Positions 9,126 to 18,877 are shown, numbered from the stretch's first letter. The stretch is 64,000 nt of DNA from Planomicrobium sp. Y74 (GCF_003668635.1 NZ_RCWH01000002.1:124001-188000); one strand, 5' to 3'. Notes: generated by a model not told the origin, from the letters alone. Program-made: numbers and translations.

Positions 9126-9144
9126 TAAAATAGAAGATAATCAA

Positions 9145-9171
9145 CCGGAATCCTTGGATTCCGGTTTTTTT
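9145..9171 (+). terminator. Terminator of pheST
   Basis: Perfect 9-bp stem CCGGAATCC / GGATTCCGG with a TT loop, followed by seven T. Confidence 0.9.
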
Positions 9172-9327
9172 ATACGCTTCTGACATAAATGAAAAGAAAA
9201 GATTTTTAAGTGATTAAAAGTGACTAGTAATAGAAAAAAGCTGTGGTAAAATTAATTTGATTAACTTATAAAAAAGTTAAATAATGTAAATAAAAAATAA
9301 ATAGTTAATTAAATTCGGAGGAGAACT

Positions 9328-9765
9328 ATGAAGAACATCTTGAATAAGGAACAAGGCATGACATTGGTGGAATTGCTGGCTGCAATTGCTCTTTTAGGAA
9401 TTGTATTATTTACTTTTATGTCCATCTTTACGCAGTCCGCAAAATTCTCTGCACATAATCAGGAAACTTTGACGGCTGTGCAGATTGCTGAGCAGGTAGT
9501 TTCAGATGTAAGAGATCTGGAGACGATTTTCAGCTTGAATAATATTGGTAGTTATAAAAAAACTGGCAGTTTTATTGAAGATAAAGATACATATGATCAT
9601 TTTGTCGTAAAAATATCAGAAGAACCAGTGCAAGTGATAAGACCAGATGCTCCGGCCACTGCACTTACAATAAATAAAGCGAATATATCCGTAAAAGCAA
9701 AGCCAGGTTTTGGTATAAACGAGCCTGAATTTAAAACAGAAATGTATTTGAAGGTTCAACCATGA
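9328..9765 (+). CDS. Prepilin-type N-terminal methylation protein (pseudopilin-like), gene 1 of 3
   Basis: 145 residues. The N-terminus EQG|MTLVELLAAIALLGIVLF is a type IV prepilin signal: prepilin peptidase would cut after Gly and methylate Met, leaving Glu at +5. One hydrophobic helix, then a periplasm-type globular part. No match to ComGC/GD/GE by eye beyond the leader. Starts an AT-rich three-gene operon inserted between pheT and rnhC; CGGAGGAG precedes the ATG. No pilus ATPase or peptidase is encoded nearby, so assembly would need machinery from elsewhere, for example Com. Confidence 0.75.
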   Translation: MKNILNKEQGMTLVELLAAIALLGIVLFTFMSIFTQSAKFSAHNQETLTAVQIAEQVVSDVRDLETIFSLNNIGSYKKTGSFIEDKDTYDHFVVKISEEPVQVIRPDAPATALTINKANISVKAKPGFGINEPEFKTEMYLKVQP

Positions 9766-10229
9766 AAAACGAAAAAGGAATCACTTTAGTTGAGTTAATT
9801 GCAGTGCTTGCAATTGCCGGAATTATAGTAGCCTTGATTGCAAGCGTACTTTCAAGTGGCACAAATGCCTCACAAAGAACGAGTTTGAATCAGCAGCTGC
9901 AGCAAGAGGGCAATATAATAGTAGAAAAAATCCGGGCGCAGTATCTTTTGAATCAGAAAGAAGACTTAATTCCCGATAAGTTTGAAATTGTAGTAGAAAA
10001 CGATAAACTGCTTTTCAAGGATGAAACAGGGGCAAATGTGATTATCTCAGAAGGCTTCAATTATGACTTAGATCCATTATCAACAGATGTTTCTTCGCCA
10101 ACTAAGAAAAAAACAGTTTTGGATAGGACAAGGAAATCGGATCTTGATTTACTTATCCGTGGAAAAACTAATGGGAATTCACCGATTCAAGAATATAAAA
10201 TTAACACGTCATTCAGCAAGTTAAATTAG
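9762..10229 (+). CDS. Prepilin-type N-terminal methylation protein, gene 2 of 3
   Basis: 155 residues with leader NEKG|ITLVELIAVLAIAGIIVALI, a classical class III signal with Glu at +5. The rest is hydrophilic and unrecognised. Its ATG overlaps the stop of gene 1 (ATGA), indicating translational coupling. Confidence 0.75.
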   Translation: MKNEKGITLVELIAVLAIAGIIVALIASVLSSGTNASQRTSLNQQLQQEGNIIVEKIRAQYLLNQKEDLIPDKFEIVVENDKLLFKDETGANVIISEGFNYDLDPLSTDVSSPTKKKTVLDRTRKSDLDLLIRGKTNGNSPIQEYKINTSFSKLN

Positions 10230-10238
10230 GAGGATCAC

Positions 10239-11345
10239 ATGGAGACTTTAAAAAGTGAAAAGGGATATGCGTTATTGATGGTATTAATGCTGATTCTTCT
10301 ATTTACCGTCCTGGGAATGGGGCTAATGGCGACTAATATGAACTCGGCGAAGCAGTTTAGTACTAAGGAAAATCAAGTACAGGCAAGGCATCAAGCTGAG
10401 ATGGGTGTATTACATTATGGAGTTGTACTGGAAGATAAGGTTAAAAGATCTTCAACAACCGCTATAAGTTGCACTGACATTGATGCATTACTTGGAACTA
10501 CGAAAAAACTAAGTAAAGGCGATTATTACATCGAACCTGTAAATGGCCCAGCTTCCTGCAAAGAAGTAAATAGCGGTAAGTTACTTGAAGTCACAATAAA
10601 AAGTACTGGAATTGTTCAAGGAGATACAAAAAAGAAAGTTGAGGCTACTTTTTATATTGACAATCTTGGCAGTAGTTTAGAGGAAGCGGGAGAAAATACG
10701 GATTCAATAAATCCGCCATTAACCGAACCGGATAATGCACAAAAAAGAGATTCATATTTTGTCAACAAGCATTCAGGGGAAGCGTTATCGACATTTAACA
10801 ATAGTTTAGTCATTAATAAGTCGCTTTCAACAGGTAAGGGTGCATCAACTGTATTTAAAGCAAAAAAACATCTATTTATCAAAGGTGTAAATGGAATAAG
10901 TCTAGATACTAATAATCATACATGCATTGGAGTAGGGGGGAACTTTACTGCATTAAATAAGATAGATTGGGGAGGACAAAGTTCCATTGAACTTCTTGTT
11001 CGACAGGATGCTTACTTTCCAACAATTATAGATAATTGGAAGTCAGATAAAACAACAGTTTTTATATTTGGTGATTTGTACTTACCTGAAAGTTACACAT
11101 ATAAAAATCACAATAAAAATCTTGCTGTAAAAGGTGATATGCAAGTTTATATTCAAGGTAAAGTTTATCAAAATTCTCGGAGCAGCGGCTTTAAAGAAGT
11201 CATATCACATCCTTTTTATAAAATGGATCAAACTAGTCTTGATACGGCAAATAGTTTAAGTTGTGCAGTTCCTGTTATGGAAGAAGAAAATACTAAAACA
11301 CCAAATTGGATATTACAAGATGATATTAATATTAGTTACCAATAA
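10239..11345 (+). CDS. PilX-like membrane-anchored pilus-associated protein, gene 3 of 3
   Basis: 368 residues. The N-terminus SEKGYALLMVLMLILLFTVLG resembles PilX N-terminal leaders (GY rather than GF) and lacks Glu+5. A long extracellular part (about 35-368) includes a region (about 205-310) rich in hydrophobic/polar alternation with repeated Gly-Asp turns, suggesting a beta-solenoid; this is inference. A pair of Cys near 73 and 107 could form a disulphide. Ten bases after gene 2 with AGGAGG. Codon use is AT-rich compared with pheT and rnhC. Confidence 0.65.
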   Translation: METLKSEKGYALLMVLMLILLFTVLGMGLMATNMNSAKQFSTKENQVQARHQAEMGVLHYGVVLEDKVKRSSTTAISCTDIDALLGTTKKLSKGDYYIEPVNGPASCKEVNSGKLLEVTIKSTGIVQGDTKKKVEATFYIDNLGSSLEEAGENTDSINPPLTEPDNAQKRDSYFVNKHSGEALSTFNNSLVINKSLSTGKGASTVFKAKKHLFIKGVNGISLDTNNHTCIGVGGNFTALNKIDWGGQSSIELLVRQDAYFPTIIDNWKSDKTTVFIFGDLYLPESYTYKNHNKNLAVKGDMQVYIQGKVYQNSRSSGFKEVISHPFYKMDQTSLDTANSLSCAVPVMEEENTKTPNWILQDDINISYQ

Positions 11346-11381
11346 ACAAGATTATTAAAAATTTAATAGAAATATCAAAAA

Positions 11382-11423
11382 TGTAACCCGGTAATGAGAA
11401 AGTCATTACCGGGTTACATTTTT
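11382..11423. terminator. Bidirectional terminator between the pilin-like operon and rnhC
   Basis: Perfect 16-bp stem TGTAACCCGGTAATGA / TCATTACCGGGTTACA, loop GAAAG. T run on the plus side, A run on the other side, serving the two convergent units. Confidence 0.9.
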
Positions 11424-11445
11424 AGTTAACATAATAAAAATATTC

Positions 11446-12378
11446 CTAATTCCGTCTCTTCTCAGCCAACACCTTCGCCTTGCCCGTATTCGCAAAATGC
11501 CACTTCGTCAAATTCTTCAAATACTCCTCACCATGCTTCAGGATAATTTTCGCAGCCGCTTCATCTACAATCTTGCCGGCGCCTTTCGGAAGAGTGACGC
11601 CAGCTTCCGCGCTCATGCGATCCATTTCTTCCAGGAAAGCGACGCGCGCTATGATTGAAGCGCAGGCAACGGAAACATGAAGCCCTTCCGCTTTCGTTGA
11701 GAACAGGACATTCTCGCGGATAATTTCTTTTTCACCCTTGATGTGATTATAGTAAATGCCGCGTTCGGCAAACTGGTCAATGAGGATGGCGTCCGGTTTT
11801 ACCGGATTCATTTTCGCCAGCACATGTTTCAGCGCCTGGTTGTGGAGAAGGGCTTTTATTTTCCCCTGAGACCAGCCTTGCGCTTGAACTTTATTGTATT
11901 TTTCATTTTTTAAGGTAAGAACCTTGTGGACAAATGTTTCCTGAAGATCTGGTGCAATTTTGCGCATATAATCATCATTCAGCAACTTTGAGTCTTTGAC
12001 GCCTAGTTCGTGGGCGAGGGCCACTTTGTCTGCTGGCACGAAACAGGCGGCGACCGTAATCGGTCCAAAGAAATCACCGGTGCCGGTTTCATCCGAACCC
12101 AATACGGAAAGCTTAGCGAAATTTTCGGGAAGCTTGTCGCCTTTAGAGCCGGAAACTTTCGCTGAAGTAGTTTCTGCTTCTCCCCATTTTCCAGCTTCCC
12201 GTTCTGCTCCAGCCCCTTGGAACATGACTTTTCCGGAATTGTAGACAGTCACTACCGTATCCGTCAGTTTGGCTGTAAAGCGGACATATTGCGCTTTGGC
12301 TGGCATCTTTTTATTTTCATAATGCTTGATGATTTGGAGGAGACTTTCCTCTGGAAGTTTTAATACGACATTGGACAT
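11446..12378 (-). CDS. rnhC: Ribonuclease HIII
   Basis: 310 residues. The N-terminal TBP-like substrate-binding domain (about 1-90) is followed by the RNase HII/HIII catalytic domain starting GSDETGTGDFFGPITVAA (about 97), where the DEtG motif supplies catalytic Asp and Glu. Further acidic residues occur at KDSKLLND (about 128) and ILIDQFAE (about 202). It cleaves RNA in RNA/DNA hybrids. Read on the minus strand with AAAGGTG before the start. Divergent from zapA as in B. subtilis. Confidence 0.93.
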   Translation of the reverse strand: MSNVVLKLPEESLLQIIKHYENKKMPAKAQYVRFTAKLTDTVVTVYNSGKVMFQGAGAEREAGKWGEAETTSAKVSGSKGDKLPENFAKLSVLGSDETGTGDFFGPITVAACFVPADKVALAHELGVKDSKLLNDDYMRKIAPDLQETFVHKVLTLKNEKYNKVQAQGWSQGKIKALLHNQALKHVLAKMNPVKPDAILIDQFAERGIYYNHIKGEKEIIRENVLFSTKAEGLHVSVACASIIARVAFLEEMDRMSAEAGVTLPKGAGKIVDEAAAKIILKHGEEYLKNLTKWHFANTGKAKVLAEKRRN

Positions 12379-12509
12379 AGGACAGTCACCTTTCTAATGA
12401 TTCACAAGTTGCTTGTGTTCATGTTATGATTATGTATAGAAATAAATTGCATTGGCTGGAACATGCCGATGCTGTTATGCCGAGGCATAATTGATTGGGG
12501 GATGGAACA

Positions 12510-12770
12510 TTGTCGGATCAGCAAAGAATTCGCACATCAGTTGAGATCTATGGCCATACTTACAAGATGGTAGGCACTGAAACCTCTGGCCACATGCGTT
12601 TAGTGGCATCTACAGTGGACGAGAAGATGCGTGAGATTCATGCGATGAATCCATCTCTCGACAGTTCGCGCCTTGCAGTATTAACTGCAGTAAATGCTGT
12701 ACATGATAATCTTAAACTGAAAGAGCGCATTGAACAATTGGAAACTGAATTGAAAAAACTGAAGGGCTGA
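12510..12770 (+). CDS. zapA: Cell division protein ZapA
   Basis: 86 residues. ZapA binds FtsZ and bundles protofilaments at the division site. The sequence shows [12 protein letters not shown] at the start, a globular head and a C-terminal coiled coil ([17 protein letters not shown]). TTG at 12510 is chosen because GGGGGATGG ends a few bases upstream and the length matches known ZapA; TTG at 12495 lies before the ribosome site. Six bases before cvpA, so likely co-transcribed. Confidence 0.88.
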   Translation: MSDQQRIRTSVEIYGHTYKMVGTETSGHMRLVASTVDEKMREIHAMNPSLDSSRLAVLTAVNAVHDNLKLKERIEQLETELKKLKG

Positions 12771-12775
12771 AGTAG

Positions 12776-13312
12776 ATGCTAGATATAATTTTATTTCTGT
12801 TGCTAATTGCCGGCATTATTGTCGGAGCCAAACGGGGCCTTGTGGTCCAATTAATACATATGGTAGGGTTTATCATCGCGCTGGTCGTGGCATACCTCTA
12901 TTATAAACCTTTATCCGAATACTTCGTCCTGTGGATTCCGTATCCGGCAGTAACTGATGAATCCCGGTTTACGCTCGCAATCGAGCAATTGGATCTTGAC
13001 CAGACCTTCTATCAATTATTTGCCTTCGCACTTATTTTCTTTGTCGTCAAATTCGGATTGCAGCTGATTGCGTCCATGTTCGACTTCCTGAAATATTTGC
13101 CGGTACTTGGTTTCCTCAGCAAAATCCTCGGTGCAATCCTAGGATTTATCGAAATGTTGATTCTGCTGTTTTTCTTCATCTATGTTTTCGCTTTGCTGCC
13201 GTTGGATATCATCCAGAACCAGCTCGAAAACTCAGGAATTGCCCAGGCAATCCTGGAACACACGCCTTATTTCTCTGAGAAAGTGAAAGAATGGTGGTAT
13301 ATTTATATGTAA
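12776..13312 (+). CDS. CvpA family membrane protein (YshB-like)
   Basis: 178 residues, four predicted membrane helices (about 2-18, 25-43, 78-99, 110-140). It shows the family pattern LDIILFLLLIAGIIVGAKRGLVVQLIHMVGFIIALVVAYLYY at the N-terminus (helices 1-2). The family is named after a protein needed for colicin V production; in Firmicutes its function is unclear. Follows zapA by 5 bases as in B. subtilis (yshA-yshB). Confidence 0.85.
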   Translation: MLDIILFLLLIAGIIVGAKRGLVVQLIHMVGFIIALVVAYLYYKPLSEYFVLWIPYPAVTDESRFTLAIEQLDLDQTFYQLFAFALIFFVVKFGLQLIASMFDFLKYLPVLGFLSKILGAILGFIEMLILLFFFIYVFALLPLDIIQNQLENSGIAQAILEHTPYFSEKVKEWWYIYM

Positions 13313-13318
13313 GCACTG

Positions 13319-13347
13319 ACTTCTCTCATTGCGGGAGAAGTTTTTTT
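13319..13347 (+). terminator. Terminator after cvpA
   Basis: Stem ACTTCTC / GAGAAGT followed by seven T. Confidence 0.8.
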
Positions 13348-13380
13348 GGAGTTTAGGGGTATAAATTGAATGAAATTATC

Positions 13381-13715
13381 TTAAATACCGCTTTGGCGCT
13401 TAGGATAGTGCAAAGATTATGCTCCTGCGCACTGCTCGTCGCAAAGGTTGCGCCATCTTCGTATAGCGAACCTTGCCTCCCACAATAAGCCGAGAAGACC
13501 ACTCGTCTTTTACTCCGTCGGCATTCGCCTGCTCCATAGGCGCGCCTTTGCTGAGAGATATCTCTATAGATATGGAGCAAAACAGTGAAGACGCCATGGG
13601 GAGCAAGCGAAGTGCTGAGATCCACTCGGGTGAAGGGTAACGAGGCCGAGTTAGCTCAGCGCGAGCCCCCAGGCAAGCGGAGCTGTTTTGTGGAATATCG
13701 ACTACTAAAGATTAT
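13381..13715 (-). repeat. Dispersed GC-rich repeat family R1, copy b (inverted)
   Basis: Reverse-complement copy of the block at 18466-18835. Landmarks: GCTTTGGCGC near 13390, GCTCCTGCGCACTGCTCGTC, GATATGGAGCAAAACAG at 13568-13584 and the outer end GAGCTGTTTTGTGGAATATCG near 13679. It lies between zapA-cvpA and polX, which are adjacent in relatives. No supported gene within. Confidence 0.8.
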
Positions 13716-13777
13716 TAATTCAACTTACCCGGAACACGATAATTATCAGATGAGCCACATTACCAGGAGGTCTCCCA

Positions 13778-15481
13778 ATGAATAAAAAAGTCATCATCAG
13801 AACACTTGAAAAGATAGCTTTATATATGGAACTGAAAGGGGAAAACCCGTTCAAAGTGTCCGCTTTCCGTAAAGCGGCACAGGCACTCGAGCTCGATCAG
13901 CGTTCGCTGTCTGAAATCGAAGATGTCACGAAGCTGAAAGGCATCGGCAAAGGTACAGGTGACGTCATCATTGAGCTGTTGGACAGCGGGAAATCAACGG
14001 TTCTTGAGGAGTTGCAGGAAGAAGTGCCGAAAGGGCTCCTTCCACTTATGAAATTGCAGGGACTTGGCGGCAAGAAAATCGCCAAACTGTATAAGGAACT
14101 TGGCATTGATTCGGCTCAAGCTTTGAAACAGGCCTGCATTGATCACAACATACAGAAGCTTCCTGGCTTCGGACCGAAATCAGAAGATAAGATCCTGAAG
14201 GAATTGATGGAGTTCGACTCGAAACCCGGGCGCCATCCAATCTGGAAAACGGCTGAAGCGGTTGCTACTATCAATGAGATATTAGAAGGAATAAAAGAAG
14301 TCAGCGAGTTTTCAGTCGCAGGAAGCTACCGGCGGACGAAGGAAACGAGCAAGGATCTGGATTTCATTGTAGCGACTGGCGAGCCTGCAGTTGTCAAAGA
14401 GCAATTGCTTGCAGCGCTGCCGGTGCAGGCGACAATCGCTTCCGGTGACACGAAAGTATCTGTGACGGTCGAATTCCAGGATCCGATAGATATTGATTTC
14501 CGTCTGGTTGCGCCGGAAGAGTTTGTGACGGCGCTGCATCATTTCACTGGATCGAAAGACCATAATGTGAAGATGCGCCAGCTGGCAAAATCGCAGGGTA
14601 AGAAAATCAGTGAATACGGAGTCGAGCAGGAAGACGGCTCTATCCAGACCTTCAAGTCTGAAGAAGGCTTCTTTGAGCATTTCGGATTGCCGTTCATTCC
14701 GCCATCTGTCCGTGAAGACGGACGCGAAACGGATCGCATTGAAGAATTGCCGGAGCTTGTCGCTGTTGAAGATATCATAGGCGACCTGCATATGCATACG
14801 GTCTGGTCTGATGGTGCGCATTCATTGAAAGAGATGATTGACGCCTGCCGAGGCCGAAATTACGAGTATATGGTCATCACAGATCATTCACAGTATCTGA
14901 AAGTGGCAAATGGATTAACGCCTGATCGTTTATTGGAGCAGAATGGCCAAATCCGTGAATTGAATAAAGAATACAGTGATATTGAAGTGTTGTCCGGAAC
15001 AGAGATGGATATCCTGCCGGATGCCTCGCTCGATTTCGATGATGAAGTATTGAAGCAGTTGGATTTCGTGATTGCCAGCATCCATTCCAGCTTCCAGCAG
15101 CCGCAGGAGCAAATTATGGAACGCATTCATACTGCGATGAAAAACCCGTATGTCCACATGATTGCCCATCCGACCGGCCGGATTGTCGGCCAGCGCAGCG
15201 GCTACGATCCGGATATGGAGCAGCTTCTGGACTGGGCAAGTGAGTATGGTAAAATCGTGGAATTGAACGCCAGTCCTTACCGTCTTGACCTCTCTGTTGA
15301 GTTTCTGGAAATGGCACAGGAAAAAGGTGTGCCTGTGGCTATCAATACAGATGCCCACGCCATTGACCAATTGGAAGTAATGGCAATTGGTGTGCGCCAT
15401 GCACAAAAAGCCTGGCTGAAAAGAGATAATGTGGTCAATACGTGGCCGCTTGATAAATTTAAAGCATACTTGAAAAAATAG
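13778..15481 (+). CDS. polX: DNA polymerase/3'-5' exonuclease PolX
   Basis: 567 residues. An N-terminal pol X part with helix-hairpin-helix motifs (LKGIGKGTGDVI, about 50; LPGFGPKSEDKI, about 128), the nucleotidyltransferase triad region (GSYRRTKETSKDLDFIV, about 182-198, and IDIDFRLV, about 233) and a C-terminal PHP nuclease domain (DLHMHTVWSDG, about 337; ITDHSQY; IAHPTGR; NTDAHA). Acts in gap filling and base-excision repair. AGGAGG before ATG; 4 bases upstream of mutS2's ribosome site, an arrangement conserved in Firmicutes. Confidence 0.95.
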   Translation: MNKKVIIRTLEKIALYMELKGENPFKVSAFRKAAQALELDQRSLSEIEDVTKLKGIGKGTGDVIIELLDSGKSTVLEELQEEVPKGLLPLMKLQGLGGKKIAKLYKELGIDSAQALKQACIDHNIQKLPGFGPKSEDKILKELMEFDSKPGRHPIWKTAEAVATINEILEGIKEVSEFSVAGSYRRTKETSKDLDFIVATGEPAVVKEQLLAALPVQATIASGDTKVSVTVEFQDPIDIDFRLVAPEEFVTALHHFTGSKDHNVKMRQLAKSQGKKISEYGVEQEDGSIQTFKSEEGFFEHFGLPFIPPSVREDGRETDRIEELPELVAVEDIIGDLHMHTVWSDGAHSLKEMIDACRGRNYEYMVITDHSQYLKVANGLTPDRLLEQNGQIRELNKEYSDIEVLSGTEMDILPDASLDFDDEVLKQLDFVIASIHSSFQQPQEQIMERIHTAMKNPYVHMIAHPTGRIVGQRSGYDPDMEQLLDWASEYGKIVELNASPYRLDLSVEFLEMAQEKGVPVAINTDAHAIDQLEVMAIGVRHAQKAWLKRDNVVNTWPLDKFKAYLKK

Positions 15482-15493
15482 GAGGTGTCCCGA

Positions 15494-17857
15494 ATGATCG
15501 CGGAACGCGCATTAAAGACACTCGAATTTTATAAAATCCGTGACGAAGTGGCGCGATACTGTACCTCTTCACTCGGTAAAAACCATATAGATAAACTGGT
15601 GCCGTCCGTTGAAATCCGGGAAGTGGAACAGCTGCTTGCGGAAATGGATGAAGCGGCCCAAGTGCTGCGTGTGAAGAACAACGTGCCGATGGGCGGGATT
15701 TTTGACGTCCGGATGCATGCAAGACGAGCGCAAATCGGGGGAGCTTTGAGCCCGGTTGAGCTGATGGAAGTATCTTCGACAATCCGCGCCAGCCGGATCC
15801 TGCGCCAATTTTTCGAAGGAATCCGGGAAGAAGGGGATATCCAAACCCCCCTATTTCTGGAGAAAAAGGAATCGATGCCGATTCTGACCCAACTGGAGCA
15901 CGATATCAATGCATGCATCGATGACAACGGCGGTGTACTGGACTCAGCCAGTTCGGCACTGCGGTCCATACGTCAGCAGCTGCGGTCCCAGGAAAGCCGT
16001 GTACGAGAACGGCTTGAAAGTTTGGTGCGCGGCAAGAATGCAGCAAAAATGCTGTCTGATACGATTGTCACCATCCGTAACGACCGTTTCGTAATTCCCG
16101 TAAAACAGGAATACCGCAGCCATTACGGCGGCATTATCCATGATCAGTCATCTTCCGGCCAGACACTTTTCATCGAACCGGATGCGGTGGTGCAGGCAAA
16201 TAATGAAGTACGCCGTCTGAAAATGAAAGAGAAAGAAGAGATCGACCGTATTTTGCAGATGCTGTCGGCCCAAGTGCAGGAAGTGGCACACGACATCTTC
16301 GTAATGGTCGAAGTGCTCGGTGAAATCGATATGATTTTCGCCAAAGCGAAATATGGCTCAGCCAATAAATGCTCGAAACCTGCTATGAACACAGAGGGCT
16401 ACATCAATTTAAAACGAGCCCGCCATCCTTTGATTCCGAAAGATGAAGTAGTCGCAAACGATATTGAATTCGGACGTGATATTACGGCAATCGTCATAAC
16501 CGGACCAAATACCGGCGGTAAAACAGTGACGTTGAAAACGGTCGGCCTTTGTACATTGATGGCACAGGCGGGTCTGCCGGTTCCGGCGCTCGACGGTTCT
16601 GAATTGGCTGTATTCGACCAGATTTTTGCGGATATCGGAGATGAACAGTCCATCGAACAAAGCTTGAGTACATTTTCATCCCATATGGTGAACATTGTCG
16701 ATATCCTGACGAAATTCGATGAGAACTCGCTTGTCATCTTTGATGAACTCGGTGCAGGGACAGATCCGCAGGAAGGTGCCGCACTGGCGATTTCATTGCT
16801 TGATGAAGTCCATGGCAGAGGAGCGCGCGTCATTGCGACAACGCATTACCCGGAACTGAAGGCGTATGGCTATAACCGTCCGGGAGTGGCGAATGCCAGC
16901 GTGGAATTTAATGTGGAAACGTTGAGCCCGACGTATCGCCTGCTGATCGGTGTACCCGGACGAAGCAATGCTTTTGAAATTTCCAAACGCCTCGGATTGC
17001 CGGAGCATATCATCACACATGCCCAAAGCTTTACCGGCACGGACAGCCGCCAGGTGGATTCCATGATTGCGTCGCTCGAGAAGAGCCGCCGGGAATCCGA
17101 ACAGGACGCAGAACGTTCGAGCGAAGTGCTGAAGGAATCCGAGAAATTAAAAGAAGAACTGGCTGCCCAATTAAAACAGTACGAACAGAAAAAAGAGCAG
17201 CTTGAAGAAAAAGCACGGGAAAAAGCACGCAAGATTGTCGACCAGGCCCGTACAGAAGCGGAAGAAGTTATTTCCGACTTGCGGAAGATGCAGCTGAATC
17301 AGCAAGGCTCCATCAAAGAACATCAATTGATCGAAGCGAAAAAACGTCTGGAAGGTGCTGCGCCTGAAAACCGTATTTTGAAAAAAGCGGCTAAAGACAA
17401 ACAGCGCGAAGTGAAGTTGAAACCGAATGATGAAGTCAAAGTGATTTCATTCGGACAAAAAGGCACACTGGTCGAAAAAGTTTCCGACAAGGAATGGATT
17501 GTCCAAATCGGCATCCTGAAAATGAAGCTGCCTGAATCGGATCTTTCTTACACAAAACCGGAGAAGGAAAAAGAGACGCGTACGATGGCGACTCTCAAAG
17601 ACCGGGACAGCTATGTGAAACTGGAGCTTGATCTCAGAGGCGAACGCTATGAAGATGCGTTGGCGCGTGTTGAAAAATACATCGATGATGCGTTATTATC
17701 GAATTACCATCAAGTTTCCATTATTCACGGAAAAGGCACAGGTGCACTTCGCCAGGGTGTCCAGCAGTATTTGAAAAAACATCCGCGCGTAAAAAGCTAC
17801 CGCTTCGGTGAAGCCGGCGAAGGCGGTTCCGGAGTAACTGTTGCAGAATTGAAGTAG
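15494..17857 (+). CDS. mutS2: MutS2 (recombination suppressor / ribosome-collision factor), endonuclease
   Basis: 787 residues. Core and clamp (1-310), MutS-type ATPase with Walker A GPNTGGKT (about 335) and the [12 protein letters not shown] Walker B, a long coiled coil (about 510-640), a KOW-like segment and a C-terminal Smr endonuclease domain with [11 protein letters not shown] and HGKGTGALR. The family suppresses homologous recombination and in B. subtilis acts on collided ribosomes. ATG 15494 is preferred to GTG 15485, which lies within the GGAGGTG ribosome site. Confidence 0.95.
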   Translation: MIAERALKTLEFYKIRDEVARYCTSSLGKNHIDKLVPSVEIREVEQLLAEMDEAAQVLRVKNNVPMGGIFDVRMHARRAQIGGALSPVELMEVSSTIRASRILRQFFEGIREEGDIQTPLFLEKKESMPILTQLEHDINACIDDNGGVLDSASSALRSIRQQLRSQESRVRERLESLVRGKNAAKMLSDTIVTIRNDRFVIPVKQEYRSHYGGIIHDQSSSGQTLFIEPDAVVQANNEVRRLKMKEKEEIDRILQMLSAQVQEVAHDIFVMVEVLGEIDMIFAKAKYGSANKCSKPAMNTEGYINLKRARHPLIPKDEVVANDIEFGRDITAIVITGPNTGGKTVTLKTVGLCTLMAQAGLPVPALDGSELAVFDQIFADIGDEQSIEQSLSTFSSHMVNIVDILTKFDENSLVIFDELGAGTDPQEGAALAISLLDEVHGRGARVIATTHYPELKAYGYNRPGVANASVEFNVETLSPTYRLLIGVPGRSNAFEISKRLGLPEHIITHAQSFTGTDSRQVDSMIASLEKSRRESEQDAERSSEVLKESEKLKEELAAQLKQYEQKKEQLEEKAREKARKIVDQARTEAEEVISDLRKMQLNQQGSIKEHQLIEAKKRLEGAAPENRILKKAAKDKQREVKLKPNDEVKVISFGQKGTLVEKVSDKEWIVQIGILKMKLPESDLSYTKPEKEKETRTMATLKDRDSYVKLELDLRGERYEDALARVEKYIDDALLSNYHQVSIIHGKGTGALRQGVQQYLKKHPRVKSYRFGEAGEGGSGVTVAELK

Positions 17858-17878
17858 AGGTATAGGGGAGAATGAGCA

Positions 17879-18292
17879 ATGTCAGAGACTGGGTTTTGGA
17901 CGCATCCGCTTGTCGAAACGGCAGGCTATTTTAGTGTAGTAGTATTGTGTTTAATCGTGGCGATGGTCATATTCGAAGTCATCACCAAGTATAAAAACTG
18001 GGAAGAAATCAAAAAAGGGAATTTGTCAGTGGCAATGGCAACTGGCGGAAAGATCTTTGGCGTAACGAATATTTTCCGTTATTCCATCGAACAGCACAAT
18101 ACGCTGCCGGAAATGATCGGCTGGGGGGTCTATGGATTCGGACTGCTGATTTTCGCCTATATCCTTTTTGAATTTTTGACGCCGAAATTCAAAGTGGATG
18201 ATGAAATTGAAAATGACAACCGTTCCGTCGGTTTAATTTCCATGATGATTTCGGTCGGGCTCTCGTTTGTAATCGGTGCAAGTATTTCATAG
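17879..18292 (+). CDS. DUF350 family membrane protein (YshE-like)
   Basis: 137 residues with four hydrophobic segments (about 15-35, 45-60, 78-100, 115-135). Sequence features such as GGKIFGVTNIFRYSIEQHN and a duplicated two-helix layout fit the DUF350/UPF0719 family. Function unknown. Follows mutS2 with AGGGGAG before the ATG, as yshE does in B. subtilis. Confidence 0.8.
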   Translation: MSETGFWTHPLVETAGYFSVVVLCLIVAMVIFEVITKYKNWEEIKKGNLSVAMATGGKIFGVTNIFRYSIEQHNTLPEMIGWGVYGFGLLIFAYILFEFLTPKFKVDDEIENDNRSVGLISMMISVGLSFVIGASIS

Positions 18293-18304
18293 GAGTTGTG
18301 ACAT

Positions 18305-18385
18305 TTGGAAAATCTTATTAAGATCCTGATCGTTTGCTGTATTTTGTTTATGCTCGTCGGGGTTGTCTATCTTTTCATGTTTTAA
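18305..18385 (+). CDS. 26-residue single-helix membrane micropeptide
   Basis: TTG start with AGGAG 9 bases upstream. The product is MENLIKILIVCCILFMLVGV plus VYLFMF: a charged N-terminus and one hydrophobic helix to the end. It lies 12 bases after the DUF350 gene and just before the operon's terminator, so it is placed like a real last gene. No family recognised. The ribosome site, position and clean helix are seen; that it is translated is inference. Confidence 0.5.
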   Translation: MENLIKILIVCCILFMLVGVVYLFMF

Positions 18386-18392
18386 AAGCAGT

Positions 18393-18424
18393 GCCGCCAG
18401 CAGAAATTGCCGGCGGCTTTTTCT
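18393..18424 (+). terminator. Terminator of the mutS2-DUF350 unit
   Basis: GCCGCC...GGCGGC hairpin (with inner GCA/TGC pairs), followed by a T-rich run. Confidence 0.85.
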
Positions 18425-18465
18425 TATTCTATATTAGTTGAACTAATAATCTATAGCAGTCGATA

Positions 18466-18835
18466 TTCCGCAAAACAGCTTCGCTTGCCAAAACCCTTGT
18501 GCTCCTGCATCACTAAGCCAGCTTCGTCGCCAAGAGCCGGCCTTGCAGGCTGCGGCTGACTCTTGGCTTGCGCTGAACTAATTCGGGCTAGAAGCCCGAG
18601 TGGATTTTAGCACTTCGCTTACTCCCCAAGGCGTCTTCGCTGTTTTGCTCCATATCTTTAGAGATTTCTCTCAGCAAAGGCGCGGCTCCGGACTGAGCGG
18701 AGTGTTAAGACGAGTGGTCTTCTCGGCTTGTTGCGGGAGCTAAGGTGCGCCATGAGCTTGCGGCGCCACCTTTCGACGAGCAGTGCGCAGGAGCATAATC
18801 TTTGCACTGTCCATAGCGCCAAAGTGTTATCTATG
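18466..18835 (+). repeat. Dispersed GC-rich repeat family R1, copy c (most complete)
   Basis: About 370 bases, non-coding. The left module (18467-18655) is bounded by an imperfect inverted repeat: GATATTCCGCAAAACAGC at its left and GCTGTTTTGCTCCATATC at its right. The right module contains GCGGCTCCGGACTGAGCGGA and ends TAGCGCCAAAGTGTTATC. Copies elsewhere in the window are at 1-250, 13381-13715 (inverted) and 57187-57351 (left module only). Terminal inverted repeats suggest a MITE-like or REP-like element. Confidence 0.8.
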
Positions 18836-18877
18836 TTATTTCTTTAGTTCAACAAATATAGGTTATGTAAAAAAAGT

